9,211 nt of DNA from Penumbrarchaeum sp964445525 (GCA_964445525.1 CAYULA010000073.1:1-9211), one strand, 5' to 3'; counted from the stretch's first letter, positions 1 to 7,282 are shown. Notes: generated from the sequence alone by a model not told the origin. Numbers and translations: made by a program.

Positions 1-192
1 TTTTATATGATTTATTACATATTAGATATGGCACTTGTGATTGACAGGTTCCGGGGACTTGTGGGCATTGTCAGGACATTGACATCATTTGACAGGGTAT
101 TATTTTCATGTCCGTTGGTCTATTCTCTGTCCCGAACTTATCAACATTATTACATTAATAAATTGTAACTTTGTCATGAAATGTAACTCACT

Positions 193-218
193 AAAAAACT
201 TTAATATATTAAAAAGTT
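193..218 (-). terminator. Possible terminator of the dys-tiaS transcript
   Basis: Read on the minus strand, this is an AT-rich hairpin (AACTTT... paired with ...AAAGTT around the palindrome TTTAATATATTAAA, with a two-base bulge) followed directly by six T residues. It lies about 140 bases past the tiaS stop. The stem is weak because it is nearly all A-T. The same ATATAT core could instead be a TATA box, so the call is tentative. Confidence 0.3.
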
Positions 219-269
219 CATCTGTTCGTTGGTCTGATGTGCGCATCTTGACCGCTGGTTTGTCATCAG

Positions 270-337
270 ATAGGAAGCAGGGAGCGTCTTTTGTTTCATC
301 ACGCATTCAATCCTCTCTTCTTGACCCTGCTTCCTAT
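270..337. repeat. 13-bp perfect inverted repeat
   Basis: ATAGGAAGCAGGG at 270-282 is exactly complementary to CCCTGCTTCCTAT at 325-337, with 42 bases between the arms. It begins 18 bases beyond the tiaS stop on the side where the tiaS mRNA 3' end would lie. No T-run follows either arm, so it is not an obvious intrinsic terminator. It could be a 3'-end stabilising hairpin, a processing site or the remains of a small mobile element. Confidence 0.6.
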
Positions 338-355
338 TGTCACTTTATTTCAATC

Positions 356-1672
356 TTATCCACTTATAATTCCAAAAAAGGGTTTGGATATTTTTTCTTC
401 ATCCGGGAGTTCGATCCCGAAAGGTTTGTAGAGGTGCCTCCAGGCAGTCATTGGAGGCTCGATAATGCCTGTTTCCATTATTCTATCAATTTTTTCCGTC
501 ACCTTTTTGAGACCATTCCTGAAACCGCAGGATTTGCATCTGAGACCCTGCCCCTTACCCATGGATTCCGTGGGACCCCCGCATATGGGGCATCTGGGAT
601 TGATTGGAACTATCACCTCTTCGAGGGATAGGATCTCCACTTTCTCCAGATTCAGGCCCGGTCCGAAATCATCGCAGCCTTCTCGAACCGATCCCCATAC
701 TCTAACCTTGTCGCCCGGAACCAGGTTGGATAGGGCCTTTCGGAATTCTTTGGTTGGTTCATAGGCCCAGGCTGTTAGCATAGAATTATCAGTTCCTGTT
801 ATGTCAAAATGAAGGTGGCCTCCCTCGCCATAATCCGGTTTACAGGAAACTTCCGCCACCATTGAAATGGATGAGTATGGTTTGATATCATCGATCCTGC
901 GAGCTTCGATGATGTGGGCATCCGTATGCTGGTTTGTTTTCCAGAGAACCCATCTCTCGGCATTTTGCATGGTAATGCCGAGAAGTGCCTCTCTGACTTC
1001 CCCCGGATCCGTTCCCCTTATCCCGATTATAACCGGACATGGTGAATGAGGAATACAGACCGGAGATCCTCTTTCATCGACATTGAAGAATGTGGATGGA
1101 TATCTACCGTGAACTTTTGCAATGCCTTCCTTTTCCATCTTCCTTTCCCTGGACTTGATATCTCCCGGGCGGTACATTATGGCTTCGTATGTGAACTGTT
1201 TCAGATCGGCTCCGATGGATGCCAGTGCACCGATGACTCCCTTCCTGTTCTTCCAACCTTTTATGATGGCCCTCGATTTATCGGCTGCCATCTCGGCCTG
1301 ATCGATGGTTAGAATTTTTCTCAAGGCATCGCAATAAAATTTTTTCAGGATTGCGGGGGCATGCCCCTCAAGGTAGGCAAGACCGGGATTGGTCTGTGGA
1401 TCCTCGAAAACGGATAATTCCTCGATCAGTTCTTCGCTTATGGAAAGGATCTCTTCCTCAAGCCCTTCTTCTCCTTCATATCTGAAGCAGACAGCTCCGT
1501 TTCCCCTTGTCTTCCATGGAACGTTGGGATTGAGTCTGATGAGTTCAGGGTAGGTCATCAGATCCATCGGAAGCTTTTCGAGTCTTTCTAGCAGGACCGC
1601 CCCAAGGTAAGTTGTGCACATGCCCTTTTCGGCAGAATCCGTTGAGTCCACTGAGATATTGTAGATGGTCAC
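356..1672 (-). CDS. tiaS: tRNA(Ile2) 2-agmatinylcytidine synthetase TiaS
   Basis: This enzyme uses ATP and agmatine to convert cytidine 34 of the CAU-anticodon tRNA-Ile to agmatidine, so that the tRNA reads AUA rather than AUG. The GTG start at 1672 gives 438 residues, close to the family's usual size of about 420. The frame stays open for 70 more codons upstream, but those lie inside dys in another frame and show no homology. The N-terminus (VTIYNISVDSTDS then CTTYLGA, residues 1-25) matches the family start, except that the usual DDTDS reads DSTDS at residues 9-13. TNQHTDAHI (246-254) is a typical central motif. An OB-fold-like stretch follows (about 268-350), then a zinc ribbon with C361-x2-C364 and C379-x2-C382. 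The start overlaps the dys stop as GTGA, which implies translational coupling. The enzyme is cytoplasmic and essentially archaeal. Confidence 0.93.
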   Translation of the reverse strand: MTIYNISVDSTDSAEKGMCTTYLGAVLLERLEKLPMDLMTYPELIRLNPNVPWKTRGNGAVCFRYEGEEGLEEEILSISEELIEELSVFEDPQTNPGLAYLEGHAPAILKKFYCDALRKILTIDQAEMAADKSRAIIKGWKNRKGVIGALASIGADLKQFTYEAIMYRPGDIKSRERKMEKEGIAKVHGRYPSTFFNVDERGSPVCIPHSPCPVIIGIRGTDPGEVREALLGITMQNAERWVLWKTNQHTDAHIIEARRIDDIKPYSSISMVAEVSCKPDYGEGGHLHFDITGTDNSMLTAWAYEPTKEFRKALSNLVPGDKVRVWGSVREGCDDFGPGLNLEKVEILSLEEVIVPINPRCPICGGPTESMGKGQGLRCKSCGFRNGLKKVTEKIDRIMETGIIEPPMTAWRHLYKPFGIELPDEEKISKPFFGIISG

Positions 1673-2625
1673 TTGGATACGTCCAGGTCCTGTTTGACAG
1701 ATGCCATCAGTAAGGGGAGAAGAACCGTGGCATCCCCCTCCACCGTTAGATGAGGCGCATTTTCCTTGAGCTTCCCCCATGATATGGCTTCCCTCATCCT
1801 TGCGCCGGAGAGGGAGCCGTCCCATTCTACTGCGGTGGTAATGTATATGGCATAATCCAGTCCGTCGCGGAATTGATTCCACCAGATGACGTGATGCTTG
1901 GAGATCCCTCCCCCTATCATCAGGGCCCCAGTTTCCTCCGCATCGAAAATGATGTCTGATAGCTCCTGTTCATCCTTCAACAGGTCAAGTTTGAAATCCG
2001 AATGGGTCTGCCTCCACATCCACAGCTGTGATCCGAATGCACCGTCCGTGGGGCCGGGCAGGAAAACGGGGATATCATTTTTGGCAGCCCAGTACGTTAT
2101 GGAAAACTCATCTGTGAGCCTCTTTCCGACCTCATGAACGATCTCTCTTGTAGAAAACTCTCTCTTGTCTCCTTTCCAGATGTCTGTCATCAGCTCCCGC
2201 ATTTTGTTTTCGAGGATTATCCCGTAAGAATCGATGGGAATCAGCACATTTCCAAGTCTGTGTATCTTCCTGTGGTACAGTTCGGTGTCATCCATATCGA
2301 AGGAACCATGATGGTACCTCCTCCAGATCCTTGCAAGATCATGATCCAGGGTTCCGCATGTTGTAACTATTCCGTCCACCCACCTTCTCTTCACCATTTC
2401 CTTAATAACTCCCCTGCATCCGGTGGAGATTATGCATGCCGGAAATGAGAGGAACTTGTAGCAGCTGTCATTTCCAATCATGTCCTTCATTATCGAGGCG
2501 GCTTCTGCCAGCTTCTTTGCGGTGAATCCGCCCCCTCTGCCAAGAGCAGACATGAGGTCGGAGACAGTGTGGATGCTATCCAGATCCACATCCTCCACCG
2601 GTGGAATGTCCATTTCTTCGCTCAT
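1669..2625 (-). CDS. dys: Deoxyhypusine synthase
   Basis: This enzyme transfers the aminobutyl group of spermidine to a lysine of translation factor aIF5A, using NAD, in the first step of hypusine formation. The 318 residues fit archaeal family members. Visible family motifs are TTCGTLDHDLAR (88-99), the HHGSF-D-DD and RLGNVLIP-x-DSYG block (105-135), GGGISKHH (238-245, carrying the histidine pair near the active site), DGSLSGAR (269-276) and SWGK, whose K285 aligns with the catalytic lysine that forms the enzyme-imine intermediate. I chose ATG at 2625. No strong Shine-Dalgarno precedes it, and a TATA-like box about 32 bases upstream suggests a very short leader. It is the first gene of the dys-tiaS pair. 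Archaeal DHS homologues can also act in other polyamine reactions, but K285 and the intact motifs favour true DHS activity. Confidence 0.93.
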   Translation of the reverse strand: MSEEMDIPPVEDVDLDSIHTVSDLMSALGRGGGFTAKKLAEAASIMKDMIGNDSCYKFLSFPACIISTGCRGVIKEMVKRRWVDGIVTTCGTLDHDLARIWRRYHHGSFDMDDTELYHRKIHRLGNVLIPIDSYGIILENKMRELMTDIWKGDKREFSTREIVHEVGKRLTDEFSITYWAAKNDIPVFLPGPTDGAFGSQLWMWRQTHSDFKLDLLKDEQELSDIIFDAEETGALMIGGGISKHHVIWWNQFRDGLDYAIYITTAVEWDGSLSGARMREAISWGKLKENAPHLTVEGDATVLLPLLMASVKQDLDVSK

Positions 2626-2653
2626 GAGAATCGCTCGGTAATGGTAGGGGTGA

Positions 2654-2661
2654 TATACATA
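2654..2661 (-). promoter_or_regulatory. Probable TATA box for dys-tiaS
   Basis: TATGTATA on the minus strand is centred about 32 bases upstream of the dys ATG. The usual archaeal distance of about 25 bases would place transcription start near 2631, giving a leader of only a few bases and explaining the lack of a Shine-Dalgarno site. It shares an 87-bp divergent region with the promoter of the protease gene. Confidence 0.4.
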
Positions 2662-2684
2662 TTTTGATTATTTGGGGGTAGCAG

Positions 2685-2691
2685 TTTTATT
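2685..2691 (+). promoter_or_regulatory. Probable TATA box for the CPBP protease
   Basis: TTTTATT is centred 25 bases upstream of the ATG at 2713. That is the usual TATA-to-start distance in archaea, so the mRNA is probably leaderless. No Shine-Dalgarno sequence is seen before the ATG (CATACTTCGATCATG). Confidence 0.4.
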
Positions 2692-2712
2692 CAAGCTGAT
2701 CATACTTCGATC

Positions 2713-3606
2713 ATGGAGGATCCGAGACCTGGATTGATATTGACGCTGATCGTCCTGTCCCTGATCCTCAGGTTCAACGGCGCGATCCTCATCTGGACAA
2801 AGAGAGATAGAATCCCTGTTATTCCGGCGGTTATCCTGGATATATTCTCTCCTGTATTATGTCTTGCAACGGTTTCCTATGCCACCGGAAGGAGCTTTTC
2901 AAAAGATACAGTATCTCCACTAAAAGGAACTATAGTGATGATGGCGGCATTGCTGCTTTCGCAGTTCATAACTGGAATGATCTTTGTCGGGGCATATTTC
3001 CTTCTGGTTCTTCCGGTACCCGCGGGAAGGGCTATCGGTCCCGCAAGCGACGGTTCAACTTTTCAGCCGGTTCATATTCTCTTCCTGATCTCATTTTACT
3101 CCCTTCTTCTGTTCCTGATGCTGCAGATTCTGAGGAATGATTTTCGGCCTTTTTCTTTTTTCAAAGGGAAAAAGGTTCTTTCAACAACCCTGTTTGGCCT
3201 GACAGCTCTCTTACCACTCGTTGCCGCTGCAAACCTTTTTGTCTATGCTTTCGACGAATTGGGTTACGGAGGAGCACCCAACCTTGTCTCGGATGTTGAC
3301 GGATTTGCTGATGTACTCTATATCGGTGTGGCCATAGTCATTGTTGCACCTTTCATCGAGGAACTTCTGTTTCGGGGTTATATCTATAGCCAGATAAGGG
3401 AAAAGTATCCTCCGTGGATGGCGATCACCGTAACCGCCACTCTATTCTCATTCGCTCATTTCAGTCCGATAACCTTCATACCCATATTCATTCTTGGCCT
3501 CTTCATGGGCATGGTGCGGGAGAGAACGGGATCCATTCTTCCCTCCATGACCTTCCATGCAGGAAACAATCTCGTAGCACTCCTTGCAATCGTTTTTTCA
3601 GTATAA
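2713..3606 (+). CDS. CPBP-family (CAAX protease/Rce1-like) intramembrane metalloprotease
   Basis: This is a polytopic membrane protein of 297 residues with about eight hydrophobic stretches. The C-terminal half carries the CPBP (ABI/Rce1-like) signature: EELLFRGYIYS (216-226; E216, E217 and R221 of EExxxR), FSFAHF (245-250; H249) and FHAGNN (281-286; H282 and N286 of HxxxN). In this family the glutamate and histidines form the active site within the membrane. Archaeal substrates are mostly unknown. Because archaea lack the classical CAAX prenylation machinery, proteolysis of another membrane protein is more likely than CAAX processing. The family assignment is secure; the substrate is not. 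The gene precedes the surface protein in the same direction with a 70-bp gap that holds its own promoter-like sequence. I chose ATG at 2713 because the TATA spacing fits a leaderless start. Confidence 0.88.
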   Translation: MEDPRPGLILTLIVLSLILRFNGAILIWTKRDRIPVIPAVILDIFSPVLCLATVSYATGRSFSKDTVSPLKGTIVMMAALLLSQFITGMIFVGAYFLLVLPVPAGRAIGPASDGSTFQPVHILFLISFYSLLLFLMLQILRNDFRPFSFFKGKKVLSTTLFGLTALLPLVAAANLFVYAFDELGYGGAPNLVSDVDGFADVLYIGVAIVIVAPFIEELLFRGYIYSQIREKYPPWMAITVTATLFSFAHFSPITFIPIFILGLFMGMVRERTGSILPSMTFHAGNNLVALLAIVFSV

Positions 3607-3632
3607 GAGGGAAAATTCGTAGATTCAAAGGT

Positions 3633-3647
3633 AAATATCTAATAAAT
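3633..3647 (+). promoter_or_regulatory. Probable promoter (TATA-like region) of the surface protein gene
   Basis: The AT-rich stretch AAATATCTAATAAAT lies 30-44 bases upstream of the ATG at 3677 and would place transcription start in the 3660s. A short Shine-Dalgarno-like AGGTG follows at 3667-3671, five bases before the ATG. The gene can therefore be transcribed independently of the protease gene upstream. Confidence 0.35.
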
Positions 3648-3676
3648 CCTCTGTCAATTCCCGCACAGGTGTTTTA

Positions 3677-6517
3677 ATGGGAAAAATTGGGAGTATTCTG
3701 GTTCTGATGGTCATGGTTGCAGCTTCCATGCTGCTTCTGATTGGTGATGACGGCATTGCGGAAAACACCGGTGTGAAAACACGGGGAGGTCTGGATGATC
3801 CTCTATCAATAGACCTTAATTCGTTCACATCCACAAAGAGACCGGGGGAGACGGAGGATTTCTACATCCGGGTTTACAACGATTACAACGGATCCGCTTA
3901 CGGCGGACCATTCATAACAAATTCAACGACACTGCACAGCGTCAAACTCTCCATATCCGGTTTCTACGATGGGGAGGGAATGCCCCTGGCCATTTCACCG
4001 GTCAACTGGATAGAGGGAAATATCTACAACAATAACGGTGACGGTTATGATATAGACCGTTTCAATGCCAGGAACTTTTACACGGATGCATCCAATAACT
4101 ATCTCGAATTCCAGATCAAGATGGATGACATTGTTCCTGGAACCTACCACATAGGTATCATGGCCGATTTCCGGGTTCTTGTGGATTGGGATGGAGGTAC
4201 CGATTATACCTATATTCCTTCTTCCTTCGAGGTCAAGATCGAGTTCACCATCGAGAGCCATCTCAAGGGATCGGGCTATCCCAGTTACAATTTCAGAACC
4301 TATCAGGAATCGATGAGCACCGATAATCTCTATTCCGGGGCCATGAACAAGATAATCGGGATTTATGGATTGTATTCTGCAACGGATCCAATCACCGACA
4401 TCTACGCTACAATATCATTTCCTGATAGCGGGATAATGGCAGTGGAACCCAGTACATTCAGCTCCAGTCTTCCTAGTACCATAACCTGGAGGATAAATGT
4501 TCCGGAGGATATTCCACCCGGGAAATATCAGGTTGAACTGATGCTAACTTACACGGTTGATGGTATGGAGATAACCGAAGGGGCTACCATTCAGGCATTG
4601 GTGGTTGAATACACACCTCTATTGATGCCTCCTCCATTCGATGATCTTTCGAGCCCTTACAGATCCTATTCGAGGTCCAATCTGCCTTCCTCCATAGATG
4701 TTACATTCTCCAATGTAGGGAATGTGGAGCTTCAGGACATCATTGTTCATCTGGACCTTGACAATACCGATTATATTTACGGTGGCAATTATTACATAAA
4801 TGAAGATTTCAGCGGAAATATCTACCAGGAAGGGGTAGAAGAGACAATCGAGAGCGTTCCGGTGGGAGGAAGCAGAACCGTTACATTCGAGACACTGGAA
4901 TTCTTGCCGAGACTTCCCCCCGGAAAGTACAGGATACCCATAGATTACATCGCTACCTATTACAACAACGGAAGCACCGGTGACAGCAGCGGTCTGAGAA
5001 CGGTGGGGCACTGGACCTCCAAGGGATATTACGACCACAGGAACATTCTCTGGGACAGGGATTATCCGGAGGACAAGAATTCCGAGAGACAGCCCTATCT
5101 CCTTATCGAGATACTTCCCGAGCCGGACGGCCCAATGATCATGTCCTATGTGGATTCCGGATACAATGAGCCACCAGGAACAATTAACGACAGGTTCAGG
5201 CTAAGGGTGGAAAATTTCGAGATGTATGATTTCCATAACCTTATGTACACAATACATACGGACGACGGATCCCCGTTCCTGAGGCCCTTCACGAACGAAA
5301 ATGATACTGAAAATAACACTCTGGAACCTGTCCTGAGAACAAATCTCTATGATTCCAATTCCGATTCCTTCTATTTCTATGCAAGTATAAGGAAGGACGC
5401 CCCACCAGGTCTGAATTATTTCAAGGTGGACGTGGAGGGTTACACGGAATTCGGAATTCCATTTTCCAAGACCATGGTCGCTTACATACAGGTTGCTTCC
5501 TTACAGCCCAGGTTCCAGCCAATCTCTGTGGAGGTAGGGGATATTCTCGCTGACAGAACAGTGGAGGTAACGGTGGAAATCCTGAACGTTGGTCTGGGAG
5601 GTGCCATCAATCTAACCTGCTACTTCGTTTCTTCCAGCAGCGGATTCGTATCCACGGAACTGCCAATGGAGATTGGCACCGTCATGGCGGGAGAGAGGTT
5701 CTTTTTTACCTTCCGCGTGAAACCGGAATCCGAAAGAAGGTATTTCAACGGCAACTACTACGGATACGTGTATTTCTCCTATTATGACGAGATGGGCGAG
5801 TTCGACGAATTGATGTCCGGGAACCATATGCAGGTAAGATACGACATCTATGACAAGCTTCCCGATATCCGGGTCCTGAAGGTCGATGCTCCTCTGGTTG
5901 ATAGGGGAGATGAATTCGATGTAACTGTTACGATAATGAATGTGGGCGGGTCCACTGCCAGCAACGTAAGGGTGCTTTTGCCTTACAATTCCGCCCAATT
6001 CACGGTTGTCAACGAGGAATTAACCCTGGAGGATCTTGCCGCCGGTGAATCTCAGTCGTTCACTTTCAGCATCGAGGCATTGAAGGAGATCTCCGACAGC
6101 AGCACCTACTCGTTCACCATGTATTTCTCCTACACCGATATTACCAACAGGGAGAGAACTTTCTCCGAAGGAGAGAGCGAGTCTTTTTCAATAAGGACCA
6201 AGGACCGGATCGTTCCCTCCGAACAGAGGCAGATAGTTGAGGATGACGGGGCACTGGTCGCAGATGGCACTGGCAATGTCATTCTGGGAATATTGATCCT
6301 GTTTGCCGCCATAATATTCGGAGGTATCATCGCAGGTGTCATCAGGGAGACATTCGGTCAAAAGAAAGAAGTAAAAAAGCCGGAGAGATCCAAAGGCCCG
6401 AAAAAGGCAAAGAAAATCGAACTCGAGGAAGAGCCGGAAGAAGAGGAGGAGGAACACGAGGAAGAGGAAGAGGACATGGAAGACGAAGAGGAAGAAGAAG
6501 ACGAGATGGACTGGTAA
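3677..6517 (+). CDS. Large modular surface protein, S-layer/CARDB-like, with C-terminal membrane anchor
   Basis: I recognise the architecture but not a named protein. The 946 residues start with a signal peptide (MGKIGSILVLMVMVAASMLLL, cleavage about 22-30). About six beta-sandwich modules follow (roughly 42-192, 194-312, 316-478, 486-606, 613-720 and 728-842). Modules 3, 5 and 6 contain SNVGN, LNVGLGG and MNVGGSTASN strands typical of COG1361/CARDB/NEW3-like folds. PPG(K/L) or VPGTY turns recur at 153-157, 280-284, 414-418 and 576-579. Asparagine sequons (NGS, NST, NDT, NNT, NLT) suggest glycosylation. One membrane helix lies at about 868-888, then a lysine-rich juxtamembrane stretch (895-914) and a strongly acidic tail with over 20 Glu/Asp ending MDW. 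Expected topology is outside modules and a cytoplasmic charged tail. It could be a cell-surface scaffold, adhesin or S-layer-like protein. No enzyme motif is visible. Start: ATG at 3677, AGGTG five bases upstream. Confidence 0.8.
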   Translation: MGKIGSILVLMVMVAASMLLLIGDDGIAENTGVKTRGGLDDPLSIDLNSFTSTKRPGETEDFYIRVYNDYNGSAYGGPFITNSTTLHSVKLSISGFYDGEGMPLAISPVNWIEGNIYNNNGDGYDIDRFNARNFYTDASNNYLEFQIKMDDIVPGTYHIGIMADFRVLVDWDGGTDYTYIPSSFEVKIEFTIESHLKGSGYPSYNFRTYQESMSTDNLYSGAMNKIIGIYGLYSATDPITDIYATISFPDSGIMAVEPSTFSSSLPSTITWRINVPEDIPPGKYQVELMLTYTVDGMEITEGATIQALVVEYTPLLMPPPFDDLSSPYRSYSRSNLPSSIDVTFSNVGNVELQDIIVHLDLDNTDYIYGGNYYINEDFSGNIYQEGVEETIESVPVGGSRTVTFETLEFLPRLPPGKYRIPIDYIATYYNNGSTGDSSGLRTVGHWTSKGYYDHRNILWDRDYPEDKNSERQPYLLIEILPEPDGPMIMSYVDSGYNEPPGTINDRFRLRVENFEMYDFHNLMYTIHTDDGSPFLRPFTNENDTENNTLEPVLRTNLYDSNSDSFYFYASIRKDAPPGLNYFKVDVEGYTEFGIPFSKTMVAYIQVASLQPRFQPISVEVGDILADRTVEVTVEILNVGLGGAINLTCYFVSSSSGFVSTELPMEIGTVMAGERFFFTFRVKPESERRYFNGNYYGYVYFSYYDEMGEFDELMSGNHMQVRYDIYDKLPDIRVLKVDAPLVDRGDEFDVTVTIMNVGGSTASNVRVLLPYNSAQFTVVNEELTLEDLAAGESQSFTFSIEALKEISDSSTYSFTMYFSYTDITNRERTFSEGESESFSIRTKDRIVPSEQRQIVEDDGALVADGTGNVILGILILFAAIIFGGIIAGVIRETFGQKKEVKKPERSKGPKKAKKIELEEEPEEEEEEHEEEEEDMEDEEEEEDEMDW

Positions 6518-6525
6518 TCGATATC

Positions 6526-6552
6526 AAGGGGTCTCTATCGAGGCCCCTTTTT
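6526..6552 (+). terminator. Hairpin terminator of the surface protein gene
   Basis: A 10-bp stem (AAGGGGTCTC at 6526-6535 with GAGGCCCCTT at 6540-6549, including one G-T pair) closes a TATC loop and runs straight into a T tract, with a second T run at 6558-6565. It begins nine bases after the stop codon. This is a strong terminator candidate for the plus strand and separates the gene from the oppositely oriented small genes to its right. Confidence 0.75.
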
Positions 6553-6622
6553 CATCATTTTTTTTCATAGACCTGTTTATGCTAAAAATGAAATATTGAT
6601 CAATTTCCAGAAACTTGCACAA

Positions 6623-6871
6623 TCAAGGTTCGTTTTCTTCCTTCTTCTTGTGCTTGTAGTTGTCAATGTTTCCGTAAGGGAAGAGGATGGATTCCCTCTC
6701 CTCGATGAGGCTCTCAACATATGCCAGGTTTGACTGAGCCTTGAAGGAGCAGGGGTCCTCGTAGAGGGACCTCCTGAAGAAATCAGCTGCCCTGTAGAGG
6801 TCTCCGTCGTGAAGGCACCGCTCCCCCTTCCTGTTCCAGGAATCGGATGCTTCGTTACACTCGACGGCCAT
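6623..6871 (-). CDS. Small single-TPR-like protein (paralogue A)
   Basis: This 82-residue cytoplasmic protein has no recognised function. Residues 12-40 follow the TPR consensus: W12, G16, G23, A28, F32, S35 and P40 match TPR positions 4, 8, 15, 20, 24, 27 and 32. The following helix (FKAQSNLAYVESLIEERESILFP) would cap the unit, and a basic/acidic tail (KHKKKEENEP) follows. It aligns without gaps to its neighbour at 7010-7246 from W12 through LFP, with 31 of 54 residues identical by my count. The frame is open to an ATG at 6895, but I chose 6871. A perfect GGAGGT sits five bases before it, the TATA box places transcription start inside the longer version, and the two paralogues then have equal spacing to the tryptophan. 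A role in protein binding is inference only. Confidence 0.75.
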   Translation of the reverse strand: MAVECNEASDSWNRKGERCLHDGDLYRAADFFRRSLYEDPCSFKAQSNLAYVESLIEERESILFPYGNIDNYKHKKKEENEP

Positions 6872-6876
6872 TTGGA

Positions 6877-6882
6877 ACCTCC
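6877..6882 (-). promoter_or_regulatory. Ribosome binding site that fixes the paralogue A start
   Basis: GGAGGT on the minus strand lies five bases before the ATG at 6871. It is one of the strongest Shine-Dalgarno matches in the window and argues against the upstream ATG at 6895. Confidence 0.65.
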
Positions 6883-6906
6883 ATCGGACTACCATGTTCT
6901 TATTGG

Positions 6907-6914
6907 GATATAAA
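6907..6914 (-). promoter_or_regulatory. Probable TATA box for paralogue A
   Basis: TTTATATC on the minus strand is centred about 39 bases upstream of the ATG at 6871. Transcription start would fall near 6885, just before the GGAGGT site, leaving a leader of about 14 bases. Confidence 0.5.
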
Positions 6915-7009
6915 TGTTAAGAATGAATATTGTGAAGATTGCTGAAAAATATGTATTATACCTATCAGAAATCACCACATTATTGTGGATACATGGTGGT
7001 ATCACCGGA

Positions 7010-7246
7010 TTACTGGTACTTCCTGATTCTGTATTTGTTGATGTCATTTCTGGGGAAAAGAAGGGAGTCCCTCTCGACCATGAGCTCCTCGACGTAGTCG
7101 AGGTTGAGCTTCGCCTTGAAGCATTCGGGGTCCTCTATGAGTGATCTGTTGAAGCAGTCAGCAGCTTCCTCGAACCTTCCCTGGACGATCATGGTCTCTC
7201 CCTTGCTGTTCCAGTAATCGGATCTGCATTTCTCGATCATAACCAT
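7010..7246 (-). CDS. Small single-TPR-like protein (paralogue B)
   Basis: This 78-residue protein is the tandem paralogue of the gene at 6623-6871. Residues 12-40 again fit one TPR unit (W12, G16, G23, A28, F32, S35, P40), followed by a helix FKAKLNLDYVEELMVERDSLLFP and a short basic end. There is no signal peptide or membrane segment. Start: ATG at 7246 with AGGTG seven bases upstream. Each copy has its own TATA-like box at about the same distance from its ATG, so they look like two separately transcribed duplicates rather than one operon. A single TPR unit is too short to form the usual superhelix, so the protein may dimerise or bind a partner. That is inference. Confidence 0.75.
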   Translation of the reverse strand: MVMIEKCRSDYWNSKGETMIVQGRFEEAADCFNRSLIEDPECFKAKLNLDYVEELMVERDSLLFPRNDINKYRIRKYQ

Positions 7247-7282
7247 TTCTGACCACCTGTGTATAAAATATTCACAGGAGGA

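Larger units (their letters stand above)
1..355. other. Gene-free stretch downstream of tiaS
   Basis: I find no convincing gene here. Open frames on either strand have no recognisable domain, and the longest plus-strand one runs antisense into tiaS. What can be seen: several TTGACA/TGTCA-type words between 41 and 96, a copy of CGTTGGTCT at 113-121 and again at 227-235, an AT-rich hairpin near 197-218, and a 13-bp inverted repeat at 270-337. The left edge is AT-rich and may be the promoter region of a gene outside the window. Confidence 0.6.

Noticed and set aside
200..310. Minus-strand C/D box sRNA (GTGATGA box C-like and CTGATGA D'/C'-like words)
   Set aside because: The distance between the C and D' words is about 26 bases, too long for an archaeal guide, and no terminal D box with a kink-turn stem is found.
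89..631. 180-codon open frame on the plus strand, and a 66-codon frame on the minus strand at 106-306
   Set aside because: The plus frame runs antisense into the 3' end of tiaS and neither frame shows a domain, a good ribosome site or a sensible composition.
1673..1882. Longer tiaS with 70 extra N-terminal codons from an ATG at 1882
   Set aside because: The extension lies wholly inside dys in another frame, has no similarity to TiaS, and the family start motif begins right after the GTG at 1672.
2713..3606. Classical CAAX prenyl protease function
   Set aside because: The family motifs are present, but archaeal CPBP proteins are not tied to protein prenylation, so only the general protease family is called.
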